DNA of 64,000 nucleotides, from positions 63,149,840 through 63,213,839 of the forward strand of contig JAVMKO010000002.1 in the NCBI GenBank assembly GCA_032164245.1, written 5' to 3'. This document shows positions 1 through 11,571 of the stretch, piece by piece. This stretch comes from Sternotherus odoratus (lineage: Eukaryota > Chordata > Testudines > Kinosternidae). The position numbers and the translations under genes were made by a program. The first letter of the stretch is position 1, and each line of letters starts with the position of its first letter. A model generated the notes under the pieces. That model did no database searches and was not told where the DNA came from. It saw only the letters and a program-made list of their open reading frames with translations.

Positions 1-800
1 GGAGTCATTTTCAGACTTTAGCTTTTTCAGACTTTTAAAGCTTTTTCCTGAAATTTGGCAGGTTTGCTCTCTCTGAGCAAACAAACAATTACGTTTAAAG
101 AATATATGAGTCAAAATAGTTCAATTGTAGGAGAGTAAGTGTGGGGAAGGGGAGGAGAGAAGACTAATCTCCTCCTTTCTACTCCCTCCCCCATTAAAAA
201 AGTGCTATGTTTTTCTGAATGATTAGTGGAGGTGAGTAAGGAAAGACGTAGAGTGCTACATATAGAAAAGAGTTAGACCTCAAAGGAATCCTGCCATCCT
301 CCACAAAATATAGATCAAGGAATGTCTCCAAGGTTCCTGCCTTATTGATTGCACAGTATAAAACATTTCAATATGGCATAATAAACAGCTGAATACAGTG
401 ACATTTTGGTAGTTTCTTCTTACACTAAGACTCTATACAAAAAATTACAAGAATGTTAAGATTATAAAGACTATTTATTCAAGTGTCAAGAAATGATAAA
501 TGTAAGGTTGCCTATCAACCTGCTCACTTTGACTTATGCATTACAATACAGCCTTATTATAAAATAAATTTACTATTTTTTCTGCAGAACAGGAATAAGA
601 CAGGGCTGTGTAATGATATAGGTTAGGGTCCAGATTACCTGCTTTATTCTATGTAATTGTTGTATATAGGGCATACGAGTTTGAAGTGCGGATGCTACAG
701 ACACTACTATATCCACTTCTACCACAACTAGTGTATAACTTAGGGCAAAGGAACTAGAATGCAACCCAGGGAATCTGCATTCTTTTTCTGTCTTTCAGAG
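1..800. other. no gene seen; AT-rich non-coding DNA
   Basis: No reading frame with protein-like composition and no clear repeat boundaries. By position it lies on the downstream (intron 1) side of the minus-strand ASXL first exon, so it is probably intronic. That is inference. Confidence 0.4.
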
Positions 801-804
801 ATTT

Positions 805-957
805 CCTATGCAACCTTGGGCAACACATTTAATCTCTCTGTGCTTCAGCTCGCCATAGGTAAAAGAAGAATACTACTTAACTTCACAAGCATGTTGTAAG
901 GCTAAATCAATATACATTTTCAAGGCTCTCGGGTACTAACTACAGTGATGTGTGTCA
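805..957 (+). repeat. MIR-like ancient SINE fragment
   Basis: The segment reads like the MIR core and tail: an 'accttgggcaa-cacattta-atctctctgtgcttcag' block, then a 'taaaagaagaata' block and a 'cttcacaagcatgttgtaaggctaaatcaa' block in the standard order. It is heavily diverged, as expected for an amniote-wide relic. Identification is by remembered family pattern, not by alignment. Confidence 0.6.
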
Positions 958-959
958 AA

Positions 960-3100
960 TAAAAACAAATAAGAGAAAACACATTTTAGTTAGTCCACGG
1001 TTTGGAAAATGTGCAGTACATGAAGCAAGGGGCCACACACTGGAGGAACAAAGAGGATAAAGTGAAAACCGCAACAGCTATTTCATTCACTGAGCACTGT
1101 CCCCATTCTGTATTGTGTGAGTTAGAGATGCTATGGAAAAATAGTGCATGAACATGTAATTTAAAGACTGTACTGTAATGCATACACATACACAAGGGAG
1201 CAGAGTTAAGGTTATCCTACCATCTTAAATTTGTCATTTCATAACTTGGGGATACTTCGCTTTACAAGCTTAACACACTTGTAGGCAATATAAAAATGAG
1301 TATCAGTACTTATAAGATACTAATCCAACCTTCCTATTCTTAAAAAAAGAAATTCAGTATCCAATCAATTTTATAACATAGATATTGATCTAGCTAGCTC
1401 ATGAGCCATTACTTGTGAGTATGTATCAATCACTTTATTCTTTACTTGTAGTTGGAAAGAAATTGATTTAATCAAGCCCTGCAGTAATACATTATTGATG
1501 TACTCCAAGAAAATGGAATCATAATGAACCATCAGGTACTTTAGATAAAATACTATAAGGACTCACAAGTTTGGCCTCGATAAAGATCTGCTAGCATGAT
1601 CCTGATACAGAACCAGGGTCAAAGCAAGCAGCCCATGCATTAGTCATATAGGAAACAGATTATGGATAAACTTCTGGATAATTTAGTAACTTTGGAAGGC
1701 TAGACAACATTTTGTACAACAGGCAACGTGCTTCATCACCCACTCTTCATATACAGCAACAACCAGTCCTAGTAGGTTTTTACAATCAAGGCTGTTCTGA
1801 GTGAGAAAAATAATGCGACTCAGAGAGAGAATCTTAACTCTTCCCCATTTATATCAGCTCAATCTATGCTCTAGAAGTTATTAAACTTTTCCACTGAGTT
1901 GACCACACCTTAATAGAGATTTTCTTTGCATGCACAGACCATCTCCCTTCCCATTCATGATGGCTTCTATTCCCCGTGGCAGCTACAGCAATTGCTTACA
2001 AGCAAAACTAACATTAGGACAGAATTTGTATTTTAAATGTCTTTTAATGAAGTTTAGCAGCTTACAATACAACAAAAGCTAGCCACAAACCACCATAAAG
2101 AGCTATGAAGTCCACAAGTTTGGGAACATCTAGTCATCATTAGTTTGGGGAAGAGAGTGCCTTCTTTAATACACCTACTCCTTTACCAGGATACACAGAG
2201 TTAAGTAAAGACAATGGTGAGAAAGTAAGAACCTTGGGCCTGGCACATTTCCTGTTTTAGACAGGCATATTTTTTCAGCTCTAAAAGTGCCTACTACATC
2301 AGACCATTCTTGCTAAAGCTGAACTAACTGTAGTAATTTTTTGCCACATGTCCAATGAACCTTATATGTTCAATCAATGCAAGACTCCTATAAGGCACTG
2401 GCAGTGACATCTATAGTTAAGACTGCCTCTTATTTCGATATAAATTATGCAGTGAAAGCACGGAGAGGCTGAAATTCCTATGTAATGCTCCACAGTCCCA
2501 CAAGACACAGCCTTTCAAAAAGGACTGTGCTTCACAGCAATCCTAAAACAAAAAAATAAAACAAAACAGACACTCACTAGCATCACAAGAAAAGGATCAC
2601 ATTCTTTTGATACTAATTTAATTGCTGAAATAATCAGTAAAATGTTAAATTGAGATGAATACCTCCAATATAACCCCAATATAACCAGCAGCAGATCTTT
2701 CTAGCTGTCCTCTTTCTAGAACCGTGTCTAACTGATGCTGAAACAACCCCATCTTCAGGGAAGCATACACATTATAGTGTACAGCCACACATGCTGTATT
2801 GTACACACACACTTTGTGAAATTCCTAGAATGGAGAGAACTCACACAAAAGGGTCCTGAAGCACAAAGTAAATGATGTGTCCTAATACACTTAGCAAACA
2901 ATGAAACAAAATCACATAAAACAGATACTGGAGAAAGAGAGAGACAAATAATTCCCCAGCCCTCTGGGAATGCATTAAATCAGATACCTTTCTGAGGGGT
3001 GGGATTGATTGCCTGGGTTATTTCTCTACACAGATGGGTGGAGAAGAATCCCTGGATAATTCTTTCTCCTACATACACTAATGGAGTGATGGGAAATCCT
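960..3100. other. non-coding, probably intron 1 of the ASXL gene
   Basis: I see no exon, RNA gene or complete mobile element here. All reading frames are short and have the composition of random AT-rich DNA. Confidence 0.4.
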
Positions 3101-3674
3101 TGGATCTTTCACTTACATATATTTTAAAGGGGGGGGGGAGGGACTTTTCTGGGATATTTGAAACAAATACACAGGGTAGGGAGAAGGGAATTTCACTCTT
3201 TTACACTGACATACAGACACACAGTGCATATTTTTCGACCCGCAGTAAAGAAAGGTGCAGCTATTTCCCCACGCATTACAGGGAAAAGGCAGAGAGCTAT
3301 GTCTCTCCCGCATATACACACCCCAAGAATTACCCTGGTCATTTCACACACACGCATACCAGGAAAGGAGGCGCCTCCTGGGGATGAGGGAACTTCACAC
3401 GCAGTAGTGGGAAGGGGGGGGGGGGAGGATTTCCCTGGCTAACCCCTCAGCCCCTCACATACCCACGTAAGGGGGGAGGCAGCCACTCACCCCCCCCCTA
3501 CCGCCCGGCGAGTCAATCCCTTCGCTCACCCAGCCCTGCACGCTCACTCCAACATCCCCTACTGATTGCAACAAAGCCGGGGGGTGGGAGGGGGGGCGCA
3601 CGGGGTTAGCCGCCCCCTCCGCTGACCGGGGCCTGGCTCGCCGCCCGCCCGCACCATGCGAACGCAGCACCTAC

Positions 3675-3728
3675 CAGGCGGGCAGCCTCGGCCCAGGTGC
3701 GGTCCTTCTTCTTCCTCTTGTCTTTCAT
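3675..3728 (-). CDS. ASXL3: ASXL-family first coding exon, best match ASXL3
   Basis: On the minus strand an ATG at 3728 opens MKDKRKKKDRTWAEAARL (18 codons) and runs straight into a GTAGGT splice donor at 3674, phase 0. This is the conserved start of Additional sex combs-like proteins: a short basic leader followed by the first residues of the HARE-HTH domain (RTWAEAARL). ASXL proteins are chromatin scaffolds that bind BAP1 and act on H2AK119 ubiquitin. From memory ASXL1 has a one-residue-longer leader (KQKKKKE) and ASXL2 is more different, so ASXL3 fits best. The splice after codon 18 matches the known first-exon break of the family. The rest of the gene lies off the left edge. An upstream ATG (minus, 3738) is in a different context just before the start. 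A divergent CCDC178-like gene to the right supports ASXL3. Confidence 0.8.
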
Positions 3729-3977
3729 GTTTGCATCTCATTGAGATGGTTCTAGGGGGGCGGGGGGAGGGCGGACTGGAACGTGCGGGGGAGGGGGGGC
3801 CCGGAGGGGCTCCACACACACAAGGCTACACGGGCGCGAGAGCTCCGGAGCCCCCGGGGCGGGAGGGGGGGGGAGTAGGAGGAGGGGGCTGGGCCGGCTC
3901 GGGCTCCCGCGGCAGCAGCAGCAGCAGCACAGCTGACAGCTTGAGGGATGCTCCGCTACTCTCACAACAATGCACTA

Positions 3978-3985
3978 TGACGTCA
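3978..3985. promoter_or_regulatory. CRE (TGACGTCA)
   Basis: A perfect palindromic cAMP-response element lies about 250 bp upstream of the ASXL start codon, inside the CpG island. CREB/ATF proteins bind this octamer, and CpG-island CREs are commonly functional. Confidence 0.6.
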
Positions 3986-4075
3986 CACAGGGGAATGGCG
4001 ACCGCACCAAACATCCCAGCCCGGGCGGCCGCCCTCGCGAGGAAACCGCGCGCGCGACCGGAGCGATTCATAAAC

Positions 4076-4085
4076 CTCGCGAGAG
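4076..4085. promoter_or_regulatory. CTCGCGAGAG promoter motif
   Basis: Palindromic TCTCGCGAGA-class element with one changed end base, the type seen in TATA-less vertebrate promoters. A second partial copy (CTCGCGAGG) begins near 4034. Confidence 0.5.
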
Positions 4086-4147
4086 CTCTTAGGACGGCGG
4101 CTCGCGCTCAGCACACGGGGCGAGATCGGGGGGAGCGCTCAGCGGAG

Positions 4148-4173
4148 ACTACATATCCCAGGGTGCACTGCGC
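4148..4173 (+). promoter_or_regulatory. ZNF143/SBS-type site
   Basis: The segment starts ACTACATATCCCAGGGTGCA, close to the ZNF143/STAF consensus (ACTACAATTCCCAGCATGC). It faces right. Confidence 0.6.
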
Positions 4174-4206
4174 AGCCAGCCGGCGCCCGCGGAGCGCGCT
4201 GGAGCA

Positions 4207-4228
4207 GTGCCCCGTGGGAAGTGTAGTC
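4207..4228 (-). promoter_or_regulatory. second ZNF143/SBS-type site, inverted
   Basis: On the minus strand it reads GACTACACTTCCCACGGGGC. It is about 60 bp from the first site and in opposite orientation. A pair of opposed sites is common at bidirectional promoters. Confidence 0.6.
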
Positions 4229-4344
4229 TCCCCTGGGCAGCGTGGACACAACCCGCTGCGCGCTGTAGCCAAATGCGCGAGGTGAAGCCAGAGCCGTGTG
4301 CGCGCGCGCCTGTCATGGGAGGGGGCAGCGCGGTGGTTATTGTA

Positions 4345-5060
4345 ATAGGCATGGGGACTGCTAGGCACTATGGCAACAACGTGGTCATTTACAGACGATG
4401 CCTGTTAGATCTGGCTTGCTGGGCAATGTTTTATTTTTAAATCCTCCCAAACCTCGTGAGGCTACTGCCAAGCAATAGATACACCTTAAAGAATCAGAAC
4501 AGTGTAGGTTAAAAAAATTATAATCTGCACCCACTGCCCCCAGCCATGTAGATCCCTGAGACACGTTCACATCATCCACACACTGTTGCTCTGCTCATAC
4601 CTCCATTCTACCACCCTATGTTCTATCTCCCAATGCATAAACCATCATGAACCATCAGCAGTCACACACGCCCTCCTCAATCAAATACCGCCTTTCAATT
4701 TACCTGCCCTTTACAAGCCAGAGCCAATGACGTCTCACTTCTTACCTTGCATAAATCTTCCCACTGTAGTTGATACCACAATATTTCCATGTCTTAGTCA
4801 GTACGTATTGTCCCCATCAATAGCCTAGCAACATCACTATACATTTATTTTTCACTCCACCACCCAAATACAGGACAGATATCCACCCTAACCTATCTAA
4901 GATACACATTCTGGTAGTATCCAAAGTATCTCATCCTAAAAGAGGCTATAAACTAAAGCCATTATCCTGCAAAGATTTCCACACATGCTTAATTCTAAGT
5001 ATGTGAACAATCCCTTTGAAGTCACTGGAACTGGTGTGTGATGAGTATATAAATCCCACA
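4345..5060. other. no gene seen between CpG island and palindrome
   Basis: Ordinary non-CpG sequence with short random frames; no repeat family recognised. Confidence 0.35.
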
Positions 5061-5062
5061 TT

Positions 5063-5251
5063 AGGTGCTGGAGAAGTCTCCCTAAATGAATAGGACTTTA
5101 TGCTGAGCCCCACTGGGGTTGGTGGTATGCTTTCCTCCTTCAGCTTCTGGCCTCAGGTAAAGGGGTGGGGGGAAGAGAAGAAACCAAACCACCAACCCCA
5201 ATGGGGCTCAGCATAAAATCCTATTCCCTTAGGGAGACTTCTCCAGCACCT
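5063..5251. repeat. long inverted repeat (64-bp arms, 61-bp loop)
   Basis: The left arm 5063-5126 and right arm 5188-5251 are reverse complements at 60 of 64 positions, separated by 61 bp. The arms begin AGGTGCTGGAGAAGTCTCCC and would form a strong hairpin in DNA or RNA. I see no clear target-site duplication, so it could be a small fold-back element or a locally created palindrome. Confidence 0.85.
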
Positions 5252-5429
5252 TTGTCAGGAGCCTTCCAGATATGTTTGTACATCTCCCCAGCCTCCCACT
5301 TTCTAAGCTGGTTGCTTCCTTTTCAATTCTGTCCCCAGTTGGAGCAAGCTGCGCAGCGTGGGAGGGGTGGGGCTACCTGGTGCCAGTACTATCATTTAAC
5401 CGCTTCCAGCCCAGTGTTGGGTTTGTAGA

Positions 5430-6050
5430 TCCCATCATCGTATTTTATATTGTTTTCTTAACTAAGAGCATGACAAGTGTCAGTTTTTAAAACAAAGCAA
5501 TTTTTCAGTTCCTTGATCATTAAGAACAGGGGAGCAGATAATCAGATGATGTAAATTGTCATAATCCCAATGAATTCAGTGGAACCATGACAATTTATCC
5601 GACCTTAGGATCTGCCCCATTGTCTTATACTCTTTCATTTGTTACATTTTTGTAACTCAAAACAACCAAACCAAACATTCATAAATTTGGCAAAACAAAC
5701 AAACAAAACCACACAGACACCAAATTCAGACCAACCTGGAAAGTTTTAACTTGAAGACTATTACTTTGTCAAAGTTAAAACTGGTTGAAAATAGGGTTAC
5801 TGTACAAAAAATTATCCTCATCTTCAACTCACACTTCATTAATATAATATTAGGGGTCCAATGCAGTTTGTCTTCCTTATGCAAGTGCTCTTGGCCTTGT
5901 AGTATTAAGAGCACATATGCTGATTTGAAAGCCTAGAAGTAAAGAATGTGCTTACATTATATTTTTACATGTGATTCCAATGAGAGGTACAAACCATTCA
6001 GTTGCACACTAGTATATATATATATTTCAGGTGGGCGGACACAAATTCCT
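5430..6050. other. no gene seen
   Basis: AT-rich non-coding DNA ending in a short (TA) run near 6012-6026. Confidence 0.35.
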
Positions 6051-6053
6051 CTG

Positions 6054-7363
6054 TGACTTACCCAGAAAATATTCAAAGACTCAGACCTGGTCTACATTAG
6101 CGGGGAGGGTCGACCTAAGATACGCAACTTCAGCTACGTGAATAATCCTCACGGCGGCAGCAGTTGGTGGCGGGCTCTCCCGTCGACTCCAGCTTGTGCC
6201 TTTTGGGGAGCTGGAGTTCTGGAGTTGACATTAGTTACCAATTTATTGCATCCTGACAAGATGCGATAAATCGATCCCCAATAGATCGATCTCTAACAAT
6301 CGATACAGCAGATAATGTAGACAAAGCCTCCGCCTTATTTAACATTCATTGCTCATGGGCATGGGAGAAAAGGTGGGTCTTAAAGTGTGCCCTGAATACT
6401 AACAAAACATGCACTGCTTTGGATCTGGAGAGGAAGTGAGCTCCAAAGTTATGTTATCATTTTGGTATGTTTAATCATCTGGACTGAATTGCCTGGCTTT
6501 GAATGTTTTCAATCTGTACAGTATGTGTGAATTACAGCATTGTCAGGATGTTAAGGATGAGTCCAAATTAGAACTCTAAGAAACAGATAGTACTACCTCA
6601 AATATGGTTATAATCAATCTATAAATTACTCCCAAGCATATCAGCAGCTCTGTGGATAGTACTGCCTTTCATTTTTGAACTTACAAGAATGTAGTACATT
6701 GCTTGAATTACTTCTTTGGGAGGAGAACATGTCACTTTCCCAATAAAACATGTCCGAAAACTTCTTGACTTTGAAGTATAAATACCTTAGGTGTATGACT
6801 GCTCTGAATCACAGCCTTCTACATTTTTAATCAGCCAATTATGGAACACACTGAAGCTGTTAAAATGTGGAAGAAATATACCATGAGGATTATAGGACCA
6901 TTGAAAGTTATAGAAATCTGGCCTTTAGTAAAAAGTTCCAGATGGAATATTATTCTATAAGTGGAAAATCCTAAATGTTAAGGAGGTATTTTTACTGACA
7001 ACATTGAAGGAATATTGAGATTTTGAATTTAAAAAGAATAACATTCCACAACATGTGAAAAAATGATGGTTGAAAGTGCCAATACATCATCTTTTTTAAA
7101 AATTACATTTTTATGACCATCCTGTTTGATTACAAAGTTAACTTCATTTTGCAAGTGCCCTCTCACTCTCTTTTTGTCCCTTTTGCTGTTGAGACAGGGA
7201 AAATAAATAATATATATATATGTATATCTACAAATTCAGTTGCACACTGATGCATATATATTAGTACTCAGGACACACTCTAAGGCCCACCTTTTCTCTC
7301 TTGCCCATGAGACAATGGATGTTAAGTAAGGCTCAGTCTTTGAATATTTTCTGGGTAAGTCAC
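6054..7363. repeat. diverged inverted-repeat pair flanking about 0.9 kb
   Basis: 6054-6082 plus 6330-6400 (one unit split by a MITE) match the reverse complement of 7264-7363: shared blocks include acttacccagaaaatattca and the 'ctcatgggca..gagaaaaggtggg' block. The right copy is uninterrupted, which shows that the MITE at 6083-6329 arrived later. Just outside, 5996-6030 and 7235-7272 share the direct block attcagttgcacact. Confidence 0.7.
6083..6329. mobile_element. MITE with TGTCTACA-type ends (Harbinger-like, tentative)
   Basis: The ends read AGACCTGGTCTACATTA and, as reverse complement, AGGCTTTGTCTACATTA. The interior contains the 'gtcgac..ctccagcttg..gagctggagttctgga' and 'gcgataaatcgatc' blocks, also found in the copy at 51827-52118. 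It interrupts the inverted repeat unit described above, so the insertion is directly visible. The target-site duplication is not clear. Confidence 0.65.
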
Positions 7364-7365
7364 TA

Positions 7366-9040
7366 AGAACTTTGTTCATATATATATAAATTTATACACT
7401 ATATATAAACTTTCTCCTTAGTGATTTCTGAATAATTTTTCTTTATGAAATGCTTTTAAATTAAAATTAAATTAAGAAGAATTGCCTCTTATACTGGAAA
7501 CATGAGCAAAGTACTAAAAGGACATTACAGGGAATTTTAAACTGAAATCACCACAGAAAGAAGATAACAGAATATCGGACTCAAGGGGCAAAATCTTGGC
7601 TTCATTAGTGAAAGTTTTGCCATTAACTTCAATGGCACCAGAATTTCACCCAAGATCCACATTCAGATTTGAGATTTTTGTTCTCAAACAAGTTGTTGTA
7701 ATTCACTTTTTCCATAATGCACAGTCACTCGTGCATGATTCTTATTTGTTGTAGCAGCAATATCAGCAGGTGAAATCACAATTAATGCATGTCACCACCA
7801 GTGCAGAATGTTTTATGGGTCTAATTGTATTTTGTAATTCATCAGCATCTAAGACCAGTATTCTCTCAGAAGTGACATGGCTAATCACTTTCGGAAAGTA
7901 GTTTATTTAAAGAATATCAGCAGAAATCAACATATTTGTGTTTCTCTGAAATGATTGGCTAAAATATAATTTAAAATTTAACTATTGAGGTTTTTGAGAG
8001 CTGCAAACATAATTAACAGATCCCCTTTTATTTAGACTGACAATTTTGTTTTAGGAGCACACAGATAATTTATTTAAACTAATTCCTCATTTTAATTGCA
8101 TGCTAATTGCTAAATTGTTTCTTCACAATGTTACCACAGAAAAATGTGTATCCGATACAAACACAGAGATTGATAGTTTTAACTTTAGTGTAATTGCTCA
8201 TTTTTCTTCATCAGAAATGAACAAAAGATCATTAACAGTGATTAATAAGAAAATCTTTCAATAAATAATATAAAGTGTTTTAAAATCTTCAGTACTGCTA
8301 AAATGTATCTGTTACACTTAAGTGATTACTTCCTGTGTTCTCTGGATTTTGATTAAAATAGTATGACTATCAGGCAGCACATTGTTCTACATCTAAAAAA
8401 TGAGATACAAGTTTTCAGTAAGCAAAACCATTGTTTTTCAGTAAATAGAACCAATGTTACAATCAGATAATAACAGGATGCGGACATTTGAATAACTTTT
8501 TTAAAATAATTATTCACTCAGTAAGACATTTATAAATTCTTGTTTGTCTTTGGTCATGAAATTCTCTCATAGGAAATTGTTATGAGACATTCTGTTTCTC
8601 TGCCTATTTGATTTAAGTTTAACCAAACCAAAGAGTTATACTGTGTACCCATCTGTATTGTACCCTCAAATGTGTGAATCTTGAGATCATCAAGATATAT
8701 AAATATACCCTGTTCCTATGATTACTTAAAATTCTTTCCATTTACATTCAGTCATTGAATTATGCATTTATCAAATAAGTTAATATCCTAAAGGCATTGT
8801 GAGAGGATTTATAAATCCCATTGTATGGCAGAGATGGGAAGGGCTGGAGCTGTACCAGGCCAGGGAGGCCCTGCCCCTTTGGCACTGGCGAGCATGCTCC
8901 TGGGAAAAGACCAGGATAAAGGGAGTTTCAGTGACCTTGGGGTGGTGGATGAGAAAGAAGCCATTTTCTGGAGGTGTACTGCTTCGCAGCAATAGAAGAG
9001 GAAGCTTCTGCCAACAGGAAGACTGAGTGTCTTCCCTCTC
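7366..9040. other. AT-rich non-coding; small diverged palindromic MITE at 7585-7655
   Basis: 7585-7655 carries the 'atcttggcttcatt..gttttgccattaacttcaatgg..agaatttcaccc' pattern, an imperfect palindrome also seen at 63723-63796. Otherwise I see no gene. Confidence 0.4.
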
Positions 9041-9041
9041 A

Positions 9042-9648
9042 CATAGACGCTGACTCCATGGGTGCTCTGCAGCTGGAGAACCCACGGGGGAAAATTAGAG
9101 CACCCACCGGCAGCTCCCTGCCTCACCCCTCTTCCCCAGCTCACCTCCGCTCTACCTCCACCTCCTCCCCTGAGCACACCGCCGCTGCTCCGCTTCTTCT
9201 CCCTCCCTCCCAGGCTTGCTGTGGGAATCAGCTATTTTGCATGGCAAGCCTGGAAGAGAGGGGGGAGAGGCGGAGTGGTGGTACGTTCGGGGGAGGAGGC
9301 GGAGCAGAGTTGAGGTCGGTTGGGAAGCAGTTCCTCTGCACCCCACTCCCAGGGTTATTTCCTGCGACCCTCCCGCCCCCCCCCCCCCGGCCCCAGCTCA
9401 CCTCCGCTCCACCCCCTCCCCTGAGCACACCGCCACTCCACTTCTACCCCCTCTCTCCCAGGTTTGCTGTACCAAACAGCTGTTTTGTGCTGCAAGCCTG
9501 GGAGGAAGGGGGGGGAGGGGAAATGCAGCACACCCAGGTTAGGGGGTGGGGCTGTGGATTTGAGGAAGGGTTTGGAATGGGGGCAGAGTTGGGGCGGGGG
9601 TGGGAGAGCACGAGCACCCACCGACACCTAATAAAGTTGGCGCCTATG
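9042..9648. mobile_element. GC-rich TIR element (turtle MITE family, class uncertain)
   Basis: The left end reads CATAGACGCTGACTCCATGG and the right end ends TTGGCGCCTATG, giving terminal inverted repeats, with 'gggtgctc'/'gagcaccc' blocks just inside both. The interior is made of purine/pyrimidine-rich blocks arranged as inverted repeats around 'caggcttgctg' and 'gcaagcctgg', which explains the many overlapping proline/glycine-rich ORFs. A related right end is at 19430-19694. No convincing 8-bp target duplication. Confidence 0.6.
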
Positions 9649-9974
9649 CACTCAGACACTCCCCAGGATGGAGAACTGTGGACAAGGGCTCAAGAAGTCA
9701 ACAGGCACTGGCCCTAGACTCTAGGGGTTTGGAAGTAAAGACTCTGTGATCCTGCCCCAAACTGAGATGCAGTGGTGGTAGGAAATAAACCATGGGAAGG
9801 TGAGCAAGTTGGCTGGCTAAAGTTAGGCTGGTACACACAACTTGACTTTCAGGGCCCTGAACCAGGAACTGGTGGAGGGGATGCCCAAGTTCCCTATCTA
9901 CCTTGCGGCTATGTCCCTGACACCAAGGAGGGCAGGGTTAGGGATTACCATCAAAGAGACCACACTAGCTAAAA

Positions 9975-10703
9975 CAGTGGTGAGCAAATTACAGTCTGGG
10001 GGCTGCATCTGGCCCTTCAGACATTTTAAACTGGCCCTTAAGATCCTGCCGGGGAGTGGGGTTTGGAGTGCTTGCCCCACTCCACATGTGCTCTGGCTCC
10101 CAGAAGCAGCGGCATGTCCCGCGTCCTGCTCCTGTGCATAGGGAAAGCCAGGGGGTTCTGCACACTGCCCCCATCACTGCTGCAGCTCCCATTGGCCGGG
10201 AACTGTGACCAATGGGAGCTGCAGGGGTTGCACCTGTGGACAGGGCAGTGTGCAGAGCCACCTGGCTGCACCTCCGCTTAGGAGTGGAGAGGAGACATGC
10301 CGCTGCTTCCAGGAGCTGCTTGAGGTAAGCGCTGCACAGAGCCTGCACCCCAATCCCTTTCCATGCCCCAACCCTGATCCCTCTCTCACCCTCTGAACCT
10401 CTTGGTCCCAGCCCAGAGCACTCTCCTGCCCCCCTAATTCATCACCCCCAGTCCCATCCCAGAGCCCGCATCCTCAGCCAGAGCCCTCATGCCCCCACAC
10501 ACCCCAACCCCCTGCCCCAGCCCGGAGCCGCCTCCCACACCTTGAACTTCTCTTTTCTGGCCCCACCACAGAGCCTGCACCCCCAGCTGGAGCCCTCACC
10601 CCCTCCCGCACCCCAGCCCCAAATTTCATGAGCATTCATGGCTTGCCATACAATTTCCATACCCAGATGTGGCCCTCAGGCCAAAAAGTTTTCCCACCTC
10701 CCA
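9975..10703. mobile_element. non-autonomous hAT element
   Basis: The left end CAGTGGTGAGCAAATTAC and the right end AAAAAGTTTTCCCACCTC are diverged inverted termini of a CAGGGGTGGGCAAACT-type hAT MITE. It is flanked by 8-bp duplications AGCTAAAA (9967-9974) and AGCTAAGA (10704-10711), one mismatch, as expected for hAT. The interior has a perfect small palindrome around 'ctcccattggccg' and 'ccaatgggagctg' and a C-rich tail. An internal fragment of the same family is at 46768-46952. Confidence 0.85.
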
Positions 10704-10863
10704 AGCTAAGACCTCATCCAGAGGACAGGGACACCTTGAACTAACAGAGACTGGAGTCAGAGACCCAGACCACTAGGCAGGTGGACTGAACAAATCATCC
10801 TGTTTTCAGAGCAAGTTACTATGTTGCAAGCCAGCATGTGAATCTACAGCAAACTTTGAAGTA

Positions 10864-11418
10864 CAGTAAACCCTCGATTTAATGGACCCCGATTTAACGG
10901 ACTTCGGATGCAACGGACAAAATTTCCCGATGCATCCGAAATCCGTTATTGGGGGCTGCCGGCTCCCGCCCCGGGGAGCTGGGCGGGAGCTGTCAACCCG
11001 GCTGCCCGGCTCCCTGCAGAAGGGAGCCGGCCGGCCGGGTTGACAGCTCCCGCCCGGCTCCCCGCAGCGGAGAGCGGGGCGGGAGCTGTCAAACCCCCCC
11101 CCCCGCCCGGCTCCCCGCAGCGGGGAGCCAGGCAGAGGGGTTGACAGTTCCCGCCCGGCTCCCGGCAGCGGGGAGCCAGGCGGGGGGGTTGACAGTTCCC
11201 GCCGGGCTCCCCGCTGCGAGGAGCCGGGCGGCGGAGTTGACAGCTCCCGCCCATGATCAGTAAAACCTCTATATAAGGGACTAATTCGGGTGAGGGGGTG
11301 TCCGTTAAAGCCAAAAGTCCTGTTATTTAATGATTTAAAAAAATTATTAAATAACGGACTTTCGGCTTTAACGGACACCCCCTCGCCCCAATTAGTCCGT
11401 TAAATCGAGGTTTCACTG
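10864..11418. mobile_element. pogo/Tigger-like MITE with internal GC-rich minisatellite
   Basis: The ends CAGTAAACCCTCGATTTAAT and (reverse complement of the right end) CAGTGAAACCTCGATTTAAC form terminal inverted repeats flanked by TA on both sides, the Tc1/mariner/pogo signature. The central part (10960-11250) is a tandem and inverted array of cggctcc/ggagccg blocks separated by 'gttgacag' or 'ctgtcaa'. The right part (11277-11400) is a hairpin of about 55-bp arms around aattattaaat. ORFs of 104-190 aa here are array artefacts. Confidence 0.8.
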
Positions 11419-11571
11419 TAGTATGAGTCTGTTAAACTGCACTCCAGGACTTTCACTGTGCTGTAGCAGTGGGATGTTACTTTTTGGCAAGTTGATGCAC
11501 TGTAGAGTTACACTGTGGTCTGCCATGCAATAGTGTGCCATATAGAGTGACAATCATAGAATAATATCTGA

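Larger units (their letters stand above)
3558..4340. promoter_or_regulatory. CpG-island promoter of the minus-strand ASXL gene, possibly bidirectional
   Basis: Dense CpG and G/C tracts rise at about 3.56 kb and stop at about 4.34 kb. The island contains a perfect CRE (TGACGTCA, 3978-3985), a CTCGCGAGAG palindrome (4076-4085), NotI-like GCGGCCGC at 4026, and two inverted ZNF143-type sites at 4148 and 4228. The minus-strand start codon lies 250 bp from the CRE. Clustering of these elements is typical of housekeeping, TATA-less vertebrate promoters. The inverted ZNF143 pair would allow transcription to the right as well, but I see no coding exon on the plus strand. Confidence 0.75.

Noticed and set aside
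3656..4285. 209-codon plus-strand ORF across the CpG island
   Set aside because: It overlaps the ASXL exon in antisense and has the low-complexity Gly/Arg/Pro composition of a GC-rich island; no domain or splice context.
10806..11378. 190-codon Pro/Gly-rich minus-strand ORF
   Set aside because: Lies in the array and hairpin of the Tigger-like MITE.
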